From Candidatus Megaera endosymbiont of Mesostigma viride (GTDB taxonomy: Bacteria > Pseudomonadota > Alphaproteobacteria > Rickettsiales > Rickettsiaceae), in assembly GCA_020410825.1 (NCBI GenBank), contig CP084576.1, forward strand, positions 1,116,001 through 1,180,000: DNA of 64,000 bases. The letters run 5' to 3'. Below the pieces are notes generated by a model that saw only the letters and a list, made by a program, of their open reading frames with translations, had not been told where the DNA came from and ran no database searches. Positions within the stretch are counted from its first letter, which is position 1. Every line of letters starts with the position of its first letter. Made by a program: the position numbers and the translations under genes. Shown here in pieces: positions 46,126 through 54,188 of this stretch.

Positions 46126-46148
46126 TAGAAAAACAACTTTATTTTCTA
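46126..46148. terminator. Short hairpin between convergent lptE and bolA
   Basis: TAGAAAA (46126-46132) and TTTTCTA (46142-46148) form a 7-bp stem around a 9-nt loop. It starts right after the lptE stop and covers the bolA stop codon. A weak bidirectional terminator is the likely role. Confidence 0.45.
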
Positions 46149-46376
46149 ATCATGTTTGGTTTTAATAGTGATAGCATGAAGCTTACTATGTAATACTTCT
46201 GCTAAAGCTGTATTAACTAATTTATGCTGTTTAACTAATGGAATATTTTTAAATGAAGGATCGTTTATTTCTAAAGAATAATGATCTTGGTCTCCAGCTA
46301 AATCCTTTAATTTTATTTTTGCATTAGGAAATTTTTGTTGTAGTATTAACAATAATTCTTCTTCGGAAATGGCCAT
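46146..46376 (-). CDS. BolA/IbaG family protein
   Basis: The 76-residue protein has the compact class II KH-like fold of BolA: helix SEEELLLILQQKFP, then DHYSLEINDPSFKNIPLVKQHKLVNTAL, and a short IHAITIKT end. VKQHKLVN is the conserved motif. BolA-type proteins bind monothiol glutaredoxins through an Fe-S cluster and take part in iron-sulfur handling. In related genomes a grxD gene often follows, but none is present here. Confidence 0.88.
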   Translation of the reverse strand: MAISEEELLLILQQKFPNAKIKLKDLAGDQDHYSLEINDPSFKNIPLVKQHKLVNTALAEVLHSKLHAITIKTKHD

Positions 46377-46649
46377 ATGTAAAAATCTTGTTATTTAAGA
46401 AATTATATAATGGAAGCTACAAAAAAAATTTATAATTTGCAATCTTTAAATGTTCTAAAAAATACCGGTACTCTAAAAATTCTTTTAATTTGTTTTATTT
46501 GATAGGCAGCTAAGAAAATATTCTATATGTATTAGAAAATTCAAACCATTCCTTGCGAAATCCCAAACTAATAATATAATAATTCACAAAGGAGTGGTGG
46601 ATATTAATTCATCCTCTTAGATTAAATAATTGTTAATAAAATAAGGCTA

Positions 46650-46982
46650 ATGATTGATACTCCAAATGAGCTAAAGGACTTTATTGTCAAAATATTAGAA
46701 GATAAAAACGCTCAAAATATTACAGTACTTAAACTTGGCAATGAAGTGCCACTAGCTACATATATGATTTTTGCTAGTGGTAGATCTACAAAAAATATAA
46801 CGGCAATCGCAGAACATATAGTGTATGAATTAAAACATACTGCGCAGTGGCCGGCTTCTGCTGAAGGTCTTAACAATTCAGATTGGATTTTACTGGATGC
46901 GGGAGACGTTATCCTTCATATTTTCCATCCTGAGGCAAGAGAAAAATTTAAACTAGAAGAATTATGGAGCAAGAAAAAATAA
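46650..46982 (+). CDS. rsfS: Ribosomal silencing factor RsfS
   Basis: The protein has 110 residues, the family length. The motif MIFASGRSTKNITAIAEHIV and the later GLNNSDWILLDAGDVILHIFHPEAREKFKLEELW are the RsfS hallmarks. It binds uL14 on the 50S subunit and blocks joining with 30S under poor nutrition. Upstream is a 273-bp gap without visible genes. The KefB-type antiporter gene follows 63 nt later. Confidence 0.95.
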   Translation: MIDTPNELKDFIVKILEDKNAQNITVLKLGNEVPLATYMIFASGRSTKNITAIAEHIVYELKHTAQWPASAEGLNNSDWILLDAGDVILHIFHPEAREKFKLEELWSKKK

Positions 46983-47045
46983 GGATATAATATATCCTAA
47001 AGATGTACGATATAAATGTAAATAAACTTAAAATTAGAGAACTTA

Positions 47046-48776
47046 ATGCAGAGTCAGATTTTAGTCGTAATTATTATGCTAATCGCAGCTGCAGTATTTG
47101 TGGTTGCTATTTTCAAAAGATTGAATCTGAGCCCAGTACTTGGTTACCTGGTTGCTGGAGCCATGATAGGAGATCATGGTATGAAAATTATTGCTTACGA
47201 ACAAACTACTTTGCTTGCTGAATTAGGAGTCGTATTTTTATTATTCGCTATTGGGCTTGAACTTTCTATAGAAAGGCTCAAAGTTATGAGACGATATGTT
47301 TTTGGTCTTGGATCTTTACAAGTATTTATTACCGTACTTCTTATTGCTGGTTCTATAGTTCTTGTAACAGGGGATAATGATTCTGCAATAATTATCGCAG
47401 GTGGTCTTGCACTGTCTTCAACTGCAATAGTAATGCAAGTAGTTAATGAAACAAAAAGCCAGTCTATGCAAATAGGCAGGGTTTCTCTTGCTATTTTACT
47501 GTTACAAGATTTTGTTGTTGTACCATTACTTGTTATTGTGCCTATACTTGGAGGTAATGGAGAAGAACCACTATTAATTGTGCTTGTTTATTCACTTTTA
47601 AAGGCCGTGGTTGCCCTGGGAGTTATTTTTATTGCCGGTAGATTATTACTCCGGCCTTTGTTTTCTTTCATATCTTCGGATTCAGGTAGCGAGAGTAGTG
47701 AATTACCGATTGCCGTAACTTTATTAGTAGTTCTTTCAGCTTCTTGGGGAACGGAGCATTTTGGACTATCTCTTGCTCTTGGAGCTTTCGTGGCCGGAGT
47801 TCTTGTGGCTGAAACCGAATTTAGAGTTAAAGCCCACGAAAGTATTTATCCCTTTAAAAGTTTGTTGCTAGGCCTTTTCTTCATGAGCGTAGGAATGAAG
47901 ATTGATGTAATGGAAATATACTCACAAATATCAACAATAATTACTTTTTGCTTAGCTTTGATCCTTTTAAAAGCAATTATTATTTCTGGGTTATGTATAT
48001 TATTTGGCTTTAATAAGGGCGTAGCCGTTCATGCCGGGTTATTACTTTCTCAAGGGGGAGAATTTTCGTTTATTTTATTTAATCTTGGTAAAGAATATGG
48101 AGTTCTTGAAGAAAACGTTGCAAATATTTTATTGCTTGTTGTCACTTGTTCAATGGCTTTAACTCCCTTACTTGCTATGATGGGCCAGAAATTTGCCGAA
48201 AAAATAGAAAAGGGACTCGGAAGAACTCCAGAACAAGTTATTGAATATGGGGCACGAGACCTAGCTAATCATGTTATTATTGCAGGATTTGGTAAAGTAG
48301 GCAAAATGGTAGCAAAAGTCCTTGAAGCGGAAGGAGTAAATTATATAGCACTGGATGTTAACGGCGAGGTTGTTGCAGAAGAGATAGCTAACGGCTTACC
48401 GGTTTTTGTAGGTGATGCGTCGCAAATAAGCAATTTAAAGGCCGTTGGAGCTGATAGAGCCTTAACTATTGTATTAACAATGAACAATGCGATTACCATC
48501 AAAAAAACAGCTAAGGCCATTAAAAATAATTTTTCTGCTCTTGAAGTTATTGTCAGATTAAAAGACTTAAAGAATTGTACGGAATTTTATGATATTGGAG
48601 TAACGACGATTATCCCTCAAGATTATGAAACTGGCTTACAGCTTGGCGGTGCTGTTCTGAAATCTGTAGGTATCAGTGAACATGAGATTAATCGGATAAA
48701 AACTCAATTTAGAGCAGGAAGTTACGTTGTAGTTAAACAGGACAATACTTTACTTGAATCTGAAGAAGATGAATAG
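47046..48776 (+). CDS. kefB: KefB-type CPA2 cation/proton antiporter with RCK_N domain
   Basis: The 576 residues begin with about 12 membrane helices that include the RLNLSPVLGYLVAGAMIGDHG opening of monovalent cation:proton antiporters-2. The C-terminal cytosolic domain starts near residue 405 with a Rossmann loop, HVIIAGFGKVGKMVAKVL, which binds a nucleotide and gates the channel. Members exchange K+ or Na+ for protons. A full RCK_C domain is not apparent. The frame of an SH3 protein starts before this gene ends (48769 against 48776), so the two are translationally coupled. Confidence 0.9.
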   Translation: MQSQILVVIIMLIAAAVFVVAIFKRLNLSPVLGYLVAGAMIGDHGMKIIAYEQTTLLAELGVVFLLFAIGLELSIERLKVMRRYVFGLGSLQVFITVLLIAGSIVLVTGDNDSAIIIAGGLALSSTAIVMQVVNETKSQSMQIGRVSLAILLLQDFVVVPLLVIVPILGGNGEEPLLIVLVYSLLKAVVALGVIFIAGRLLLRPLFSFISSDSGSESSELPIAVTLLVVLSASWGTEHFGLSLALGAFVAGVLVAETEFRVKAHESIYPFKSLLLGLFFMSVGMKIDVMEIYSQISTIITFCLALILLKAIIISGLCILFGFNKGVAVHAGLLLSQGGEFSFILFNLGKEYGVLEENVANILLLVVTCSMALTPLLAMMGQKFAEKIEKGLGRTPEQVIEYGARDLANHVIIAGFGKVGKMVAKVLEAEGVNYIALDVNGEVVAEEIANGLPVFVGDASQISNLKAVGADRALTIVLTMNNAITIKKTAKAIKNNFSALEVIVRLKDLKNCTEFYDIGVTTIIPQDYETGLQLGGAVLKSVGISEHEINRIKTQFRAGSYVVVKQDNTLLESEEDE

Positions 48777-49248
48777 GATATTTGCTTGTTTAATTTTGTG
48801 GATAAATATTAGTTCTCTAGCTTTTGCTGATATTTCCAAGGAAAAGTTACCAATTCCAAGGTTTGTAACAATTAAATTTGACGAAGTAAATGTAAGAACC
48901 GGGCCCGTGATAGATTGCCCTATTGAGTGGGTATTTATTCGCAAAGGGGAACCGGTAGAGATAATAGCTGAATATGAGCAGTGGAGAAAAGTACGAGACA
49001 TAAACGGAGAAGGCGGCTGGGTACATGCAAGTGCTTTATCGGCTAAAAGATCGGTCATCGTAGTGTCAAAAAATATTACTCCTCTAATTGCTTTACCTGG
49101 TCGTTATGATGATGTAGTAGTTCAGCTAAAACCTAAGATTCGGTGTAATTTGATAAAGTGCAAAGAGGATTGGTGTCAAGTGGTGTGTAAAACCTACAAA
49201 GGATGGATTGTAAAAAAACTTCTCTGGGGTATCTACCCAGATGAGTGA
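48769..49248 (+). CDS. Secreted SH3-domain protein
   Basis: I choose the ATG at 48769, which overlaps the kefB stop by 8 nt and gives a clean signal peptide (RIFACLILWINISSLAFA); an earlier TTG adds only five residues. The mature part of about 140 residues holds two bacterial SH3-like modules, one with VNVRTGPVIDCPIEWVFIRKG and GWVHASAL, the other ending KGWIVKKLLWG. Such proteins bind cell-wall or surface ligands in the periplasm. Coupling with kefB is visible, but a joint function is unknown. Confidence 0.85.
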   Translation: MNRIFACLILWINISSLAFADISKEKLPIPRFVTIKFDEVNVRTGPVIDCPIEWVFIRKGEPVEIIAEYEQWRKVRDINGEGGWVHASALSAKRSVIVVSKNITPLIALPGRYDDVVVQLKPKIRCNLIKCKEDWCQVVCKTYKGWIVKKLLWGIYPDE

Positions 49249-49480
49249 AGGTCTGGTATAGCCTTTCCTAGGTAGAATTGGAATGAAGCCATGAATCATT
49301 TTTTAGTTATTCATGATAAATAGAGATAACAAAAAAGGGAAGTGTAAAAACAAAAGATGAATTTATTACTATAGGAAATGTTAATTAGATTATTTATACA
49401 ACTGATAGATTTGTAAAATTCATATATAGCACTACTAACACTAAATTAGGAGTTTTAATGAACACGACCAGAAAACATAG

Positions 49481-49755
49481 GGTTCTGTCGCATCTACAAA
49501 AGTAGCTAGAGAAGAATTTTAAAATGTTGATGGCCTCATAACGCCTAAAATCTGATTTTTACCATTTCTTCCAAATCTCGATAACTTAAAGAGAATCTGC
49601 ACTTCATATATACAAAGAGCATGATGATTTCTGGTGAAGAGCAAAATCCTTTAAAATGTTTGAGTAATTTGGAGGAAATATGAAATGGCATTGGGCTCAA
49701 TTTTTACCCCCTTATACCAGATTCTAAACTCATTCTCAATAGATGCGACAGAACC
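49481..49755. mobile_element. 275-bp miniature element derived from an IS6-type transposon
   Basis: The ends are perfect 16-bp inverted repeats: GGTTCTGTCGCATCTA at 49481-49496 and its complement at 49740-49755. IS6-family ends look like this. The inside keeps the N-terminus of an IS6-type transposase on the minus strand, so the element is an internally deleted IS, able to move only if a full transposase acts in trans. Expected 8-bp target duplications were not found. The surrounding 569-bp gap (49249-49817) holds no other gene. Confidence 0.85.
49545..49691 (-). pseudogene. IS6-family transposase, N-terminal fragment
   Basis: The 48-residue frame reads LLKHFKGF, then SPEIIMLFVYMKCRFSLSYR and DLEEMVKIRF before a TAG. 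This is the N-terminal helix-turn-helix region of IS6/IS26-type transposases. The entire catalytic core has been deleted, and the sequence right after the fragment joins the other element end. It is non-functional. Confidence 0.8.
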
Positions 49756-49817
49756 GGTTATTTCTGTTATTTTGTAAAATGAAGTAACCTATAACCTACT
49801 TGTTTACTGCTGTACAC

Positions 49818-50537
49818 CTAACTTTCTAATGCGAAACTCGCGTTATCTATAGTCCGTTTTGTTGGAATTTTTGCATCCGGAGGTCTTATATATAACGGCC
49901 CTATACCTTGATTTACTTCTCCCTTATTTATTTTTTCATCGGCATATTTACAAACTTGAGTTGCATTAATTTTTGCAAAACGGGGCAAGATAGTAATATT
50001 AGTGTTTTTCTCTATTTGATCATATATTTCACTCATGCCGCTTCCCGTACAGACTATTTTCTTTTTTGTATCAGTAAATAAGTTAGAAATTTTGTTAATA
50101 TCAATTAATCCGTAGTTTCCCTTATTACCTGCAAGGTCAAATTCCTGATAATATAGCTGCTGCCTATAAGCATTAAGTAAAATCACTGCTTTATCAAAAT
50201 ATTTTACCTGCCGCTGTAAACGGTAATAAGACATCTCAAAATTCGAAATTGCTAGGCCTTCTATGTTAGTAGATATTAAAATACCCTCTGCTGTAGCTAG
50301 GCCAATCCTAATTCCTGTAAAACTTCCTGGCCCATTAGTAAGAGCCAAATAATCAATATCTTGGTAATCATAATTTATTGATTGTAAAGCTCTTTCAATT
50401 AATAAAATTAGAATTTCTGCCTGCATAGAGGGCCTTAAGTCTTCTTCATAGGCAAGAATCTCCTGGCCAGCTGAAATAGCCACACTACAGTTATTATTAG
50501 AAACATCAAAAGCAAGTATACGATTTACCGGTTTCAC
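49818..50537 (-). CDS. tsaB: tRNA threonylcarbamoyladenosine biosynthesis protein TsaB
   Basis: A 239-residue ASKHA-fold protein that works with TsaD and TsaE to attach threonylcarbamoyl to A37 of ANN-decoding tRNAs. ILAFDVSNNNCSVAI is the first phosphate-binding motif, and ALTNGPGSFTGIRIG near residue 65 is the family signature. TsaB lacks the metal ligands of TsaD, as here. It diverges from the phosphohexomutase gene with the two starts back to back. Confidence 0.93.
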   Translation of the reverse strand: MKPVNRILAFDVSNNNCSVAISAGQEILAYEEDLRPSMQAEILILLIERALQSINYDYQDIDYLALTNGPGSFTGIRIGLATAEGILISTNIEGLAISNFEMSYYRLQRQVKYFDKAVILLNAYRQQLYYQEFDLAGNKGNYGLIDINKISNLFTDTKKKIVCTGSGMSEIYDQIEKNTNITILPRFAKINATQVCKYADEKINKGEVNQGIGPLYIRPPDAKIPTKRTIDNASFALES

Positions 50538-50613
50538 AATGATTAATATTTTAAAAACCCAAATTTATTTGTATAGTATGTGTAATTTAAGAATCAAATT
50601 TAAAGAAAAACAT

Positions 50614-52002
50614 ATGATTAATCCAGCAATATTTAGAGCTTACGATATCAGAGGTAATAGCAATAACTACCTCTCTCCTGAAATAGCATATAAAATTGGC
50701 TTCTGCTTTGCACGAATTATTCTATCAAGTCAGAAGGAAGCTGGGTCAAATTTTATTTGTGTAGGAAGAGATGGGCGACTAAGTTCTGAAGAACTTTGTA
50801 ACGCTTTGTTGCAAGGGATAAGAGCAACAGGAGCAAATGTTAAATATATAGGTTTAGTTGCCACTCCTACTTTATATTTTGCCGATAAAAACTTTTCTGC
50901 TCCCGGGAGCATTATGGTTACTGGGTCTCATAATCCAAAAGAAGATAACGGTTTTAAAATGGTAAAAAGTAATGCCCCTTTCTTTGGTTTAATGATTCAG
51001 GGTTTAAGAAAACAGATAGAAGAATTTAACTGGCCCGTCCTGGAAATAAAAGATAATTATGTTCAAGATTGTATTGACCTTAAAGAGCAATATATAGATA
51101 GAATATTATTAAATAGGAAAATTAGTAAAAACCTAAAAATAGCTTTTGATCCGGCAAATGGAGCAGCCGGAGAGCTCGTTTCAATTTTATGTAGAAAATT
51201 ACCTTGCCAAACCTTTACTATTAACGAGAAAATTGACGGAAATTTTCCTGCCCATGATCCAGATCCAACTATTCCTGAGAATTTAAGTCAATTAAAAAAT
51301 TATGTTTTGGAGAATAATTGTGATGTTGGAATCGGTTTTGACGGAGATGCTGATAGAATAGGAATCATTACCAAGAAGGGAGTCTTTGTTCCCGGTGATC
51401 AGCTCCTTTGCTTATATGCAAAAGATGTAATATCAAAATCACCTGGGGCGAAAATAATTGCTGATATTAAAGCAAGCGGGGTACTATTTGATTATGTAAA
51501 GGAAATCGGAGGTGTTCCAATAATGTGGAAAACCGGACATTCATTTATTAAAGCTAAAATAAAAGAATCCGGCGCAAAGTTAGCTGGAGAAATGAGTGGG
51601 CATATATTTTTTGCTGATGAATATTATGGATATGATGATGGTTTATATGCTGCTGCTCGGTTAATCGATATTATGTCAAACTCTTCGGAATCAATAGATG
51701 ATACAATAGAGAAACTGCCAAAAGTATATAATACTGCGGAAATAAAATTGGATGTTAATGATGAAATAAAATTTAAAATAATTGATAATACTAAAGAACT
51801 ACTTAAAAATCAAAATATTGATTTTGTTGATATAGATGGTTTACGTGTTACCACTAAGCATGGGTGGTGGTTGCTTAGGGCTTCTAATACTGGTCCGGCT
51901 ATTATTGCTCGGTGTGAATCCTCGAGCGAAGAGGGACTAGAAATTATAAAAAATGAATTGAAGGGGATACTATCTAAATATAATATTAATTTAGAAATTT
52001 AA
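50614..52002 (+). CDS. Phosphomannomutase/phosphoglucomutase
   Basis: I prefer the ATG at 50614 (MINPAIFRAYDIRG), the family start, over the frame opening at 50539; this gives 462 residues. The phosphoserine is Ser105 in VTGSHNPKEDNGF, the metal-binding loop is FDGDADRIG near residue 240, and the sugar-binding loop is GEMSGHIFF. It converts hexose 6-phosphate to hexose 1-phosphate, the step before nucleotide-sugar formation. It is not next to the glycan island, but would supply precursors for it. The exact sugar (mannose or glucose) is undecided. Confidence 0.93.
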   Translation: MINPAIFRAYDIRGNSNNYLSPEIAYKIGFCFARIILSSQKEAGSNFICVGRDGRLSSEELCNALLQGIRATGANVKYIGLVATPTLYFADKNFSAPGSIMVTGSHNPKEDNGFKMVKSNAPFFGLMIQGLRKQIEEFNWPVLEIKDNYVQDCIDLKEQYIDRILLNRKISKNLKIAFDPANGAAGELVSILCRKLPCQTFTINEKIDGNFPAHDPDPTIPENLSQLKNYVLENNCDVGIGFDGDADRIGIITKKGVFVPGDQLLCLYAKDVISKSPGAKIIADIKASGVLFDYVKEIGGVPIMWKTGHSFIKAKIKESGAKLAGEMSGHIFFADEYYGYDDGLYAAARLIDIMSNSSESIDDTIEKLPKVYNTAEIKLDVNDEIKFKIIDNTKELLKNQNIDFVDIDGLRVTTKHGWWLLRASNTGPAIIARCESSSEEGLEIIKNELKGILSKYNINLEI

Positions 52003-52046
52003 TTTAAATTGATTATTACCCTTTAAATCCAGTTTTTGTAATCAAG

Positions 52047-52589
52047 ATGAGCAATATTACCTTCAAGCCATTAAGTAAATCCCATCTGGATTTGTTGCTA
52101 GCATGGCTAGAGACTCCTCATGTAAAGGCATGGTGGGAACAGGATGTCAAATGGACAATGAAGTTGATTGAGGAGAAATACGGTCATTATATTAAGGGAT
52201 ATAAAAAACTTCAGGGTAAGGAAAAAATAATTAAAAAGCGTATGTGGGCTTTTACCATTTTTTTTGAGGAAATACCAATCGGCTATATCCAATATTATAA
52301 TGTTCATGACTTTCCGCGTGAACAAGGCGATGACATTTCGGAATTACCTATCTCTTGTGCTGGCCTTGATTGTTATATTGGCGAAGTAGAATTTACCGGT
52401 AAGGGTATTGGGACTAAAGCATTAAGCGATTTTTTACACCAATACGTTTTTCCTTCATTTAAGAATGTATTTGTTGATCCCGATACTGCTAATGTTGGTG
52501 CAATTAGAGTTTATGCAAAAACAGGATTTGCAGTGGTTAAAAAAGTAAACCATGGTAAAATTACTTGGATGTTATGCGAAAGGGACTAA
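52047..52589 (+). CDS. GNAT acetyltransferase, AAC(6')-like
   Basis: The 180-residue protein belongs to the GNAT branch that includes aminoglycoside 6'-N-acetyltransferases and siderophore-type acetyltransferases. The N-terminal LLAWLETPHVKAWWEQD is typical, and GIGTKALSDFLHQYVF forms the acetyl-CoA loop. The C-terminal VDPDTANVGAIRVYAKTGF completes the motif B region. It may acetylate an aminoglycoside or an unrelated amine; sequence alone does not decide. The prs start follows 4 nt after its stop. Confidence 0.83.
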   Translation: MSNITFKPLSKSHLDLLLAWLETPHVKAWWEQDVKWTMKLIEEKYGHYIKGYKKLQGKEKIIKKRMWAFTIFFEEIPIGYIQYYNVHDFPREQGDDISELPISCAGLDCYIGEVEFTGKGIGTKALSDFLHQYVFPSFKNVFVDPDTANVGAIRVYAKTGFAVVKKVNHGKITWMLCERD

Positions 52590-52593
52590 AATT

Positions 52594-53463
52594 ATGCAAA
52601 TCATTTCAGGATCAAGCAATAAGCTGCTAGCTAAGAAAATCGCTAAAAATACAGGTTATAAGCTACTTAATACCGAAATCAGAAATTTTGGTGACGGTGA
52701 ATTAAGAGTAGAAGTTCAAGATAAGATCGAAGAAGATGTGATTATAGTGCAATCTACCTCTTCTCCTGTTAATGATCATCTTATGGAGCTATTGCTTTTA
52801 ATAGATACGGCTAAAAGAGCCGGGGCAAGAAATATAATCGGTGTAATTCCTTATTTTGGTTACAGCAGGCAAGATCGCACTACCTATCAAAATGGTCCGA
52901 TATCTGCCAGCTTGGTAATTAAGCTTTTAGAAAGTGCAGGAGTAACAAAAATTATAACCCTTGACCTACATTCGAGACAATTAGAAGCTGTATTTAATGT
53001 TCCAATTTTTAACTTTGATCCAGCAAGTATATTTTTCCCTTTTTATAAAAACAGCCCGGAGATAGTTGTGGTTTCGCCTGATATAGGTGGGATTGCTAGA
53101 GCTCGTAACTTTTGTTCTCTTTTCGGCAAGGATCTAGCAGTTATTAATAAATATCGTGATACTAACAACGAATGTTTTATGTCTAAAATAATTGGTAACG
53201 TTAAAAATAAAAAATGTATTATAATTGATGATATAGTAGATAGTGGAAATACTTTATGCAAAGCTGCCCAGTTGTTAAAAGAGCATGAGGCCTTAGCTAT
53301 AGAAGCGTATGTTACTCATCCTGTTTTATCAGGAAATGCAAAAGAAAAAATCATGCTTTCTCCAATTGATAAAATTTTTGTTTCAGATTCAATTTATCAT
53401 GCTTCCTTACCTGATAAATTTGTAACTGTATTTATTGATGAATTGTTAACGCACAAGTTGTAA
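52594..53463 (+). CDS. prs: Ribose-phosphate pyrophosphokinase
   Basis: The start is the ATG at 52594 (MQIISGSSNKLLAKKIA), which matches the family N-terminus. It gives 289 residues, shorter than the 310-320 of most bacterial enzymes and closer to the compact archaeal-type form. The ATP-binding region includes FGDGELRVEV and FGYSRQDR, the DLHSRQLEAVF motif is intact, and the PRPP loop is CIIIDDIVDSGNTL. It makes PRPP from ribose 5-phosphate and ATP for nucleotide and NAD salvage. It follows the acetyltransferase gene by 4 nt, so both are cotranscribed. Confidence 0.92.
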   Translation: MQIISGSSNKLLAKKIAKNTGYKLLNTEIRNFGDGELRVEVQDKIEEDVIIVQSTSSPVNDHLMELLLLIDTAKRAGARNIIGVIPYFGYSRQDRTTYQNGPISASLVIKLLESAGVTKIITLDLHSRQLEAVFNVPIFNFDPASIFFPFYKNSPEIVVVSPDIGGIARARNFCSLFGKDLAVINKYRDTNNECFMSKIIGNVKNKKCIIIDDIVDSGNTLCKAAQLLKEHEALAIEAYVTHPVLSGNAKEKIMLSPIDKIFVSDSIYHASLPDKFVTVFIDELLTHKL

Positions 53464-53533
53464 TTGATTTTTGCAAAAACATATTATACAAGCTATACTA
53501 TAACTTTAATTAACAATTAACCTGTTTTATAAA

Positions 53534-54007
53534 ATGCTTTATATAAAAAAATCTGTAATTTTTTTCACTATCATTATAATTAGCCTAAGCCTAAACAATT
53601 TTGTGAAAGCTGCCCAGGATATTACAACTGGTAATTTAATAACTAAATATCTTCAATTCCAAGATAATTTAGGTAAATCTGAGTCTAAAAATCACATTAA
53701 AGAAATAAAAGAGCTTTTTACACCTGAAATAGTATGTATAGAGGATGGTCAGATCTTCGCAAAAGGATACAAGGAATTAGAAAAACGTTTGGTAGAACTT
53801 AAGGAAATGTATGGTAGTTGGGGTGCTGTATTGCAAAAACAAACTATTTCTGCAGATGGGATCACAGCTACAATACAATATGAGCTTGTAACTGAGAAAG
53901 CTGGTATTTTTCACGTGGTCTCAATATTGCACATATCAAAAGACCAGAAAATTTCAACAATTGACGAATCATATTATAGGGTAGATACTGAATTGGAGGA
54001 TAATTAA
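53534..54007 (+). CDS. Secreted NTF2-like (SnoaL/DUF4440-type) protein
   Basis: The 157-residue protein has a signal peptide (VIFFTIIIISLSLNNFVKA). The mature part shows helices followed by a curved sheet layout, with FTPEIVCIEDGQIFAKGYKELEKRL early and TATIQYELVTEKAGIFHVVSILH and a final STIDESYYR later. That pattern suits the NTF2-like superfamily, often small-molecule-binding or stress-related. No catalytic residues are identifiable. Assignment is by fold-like pattern only. Confidence 0.5.
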   Translation: MLYIKKSVIFFTIIIISLSLNNFVKAAQDITTGNLITKYLQFQDNLGKSESKNHIKEIKELFTPEIVCIEDGQIFAKGYKELEKRLVELKEMYGSWGAVLQKQTISADGITATIQYELVTEKAGIFHVVSILHISKDQKISTIDESYYRVDTELEDN

Positions 54008-54026
54008 AACTTTCGCAAGAGACGTT

Positions 54027-54055
54027 CAGCCCTAAGACTTGTATGAATAGGGCTG
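54027..54055. terminator. 8-bp hairpin after the NTF2-like gene
   Basis: CAGCCCTA (54027-54034) and TAGGGCTG (54048-54055) pair over 8 bp with a 13-nt loop, 20 nt after the NTF2-like stop. The following bases are A-rich rather than T-rich, so it may be a terminator for this strand only weakly, or a structured leader for the next gene. Confidence 0.4.
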
Positions 54056-54188
54056 TAAGAAAAAAACTGTAAGCTAATGGTTAGTTGAATATCACCGTCT
54101 ATAGTTGACAGGTTTTGGATAAAATTATAAGCTGTAAGTCCTCTTACCTATATTTATTATAACATCTTCAGAAGATTTTCTTATATTT

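Noticed and set aside
47003..47221. A 72-codon frame overlapping the kefB start
   Set aside because: It overlaps the first membrane helices of kefB in another frame. Its translation has no family likeness, while kefB is unambiguous.
49473..49763. An 8-bp target duplication flanking the IS6-derived element
   Set aside because: The eight bases on the left (aaacatag) and the right (ggttattt) do not match, so a duplication cannot be claimed.
53905..53920. A further parS-like TTTTCACGTGG
   Set aside because: Only one half of the palindrome is present (TTCACGTG followed by GT), and it lies inside the NTF2-like gene far from parAB.
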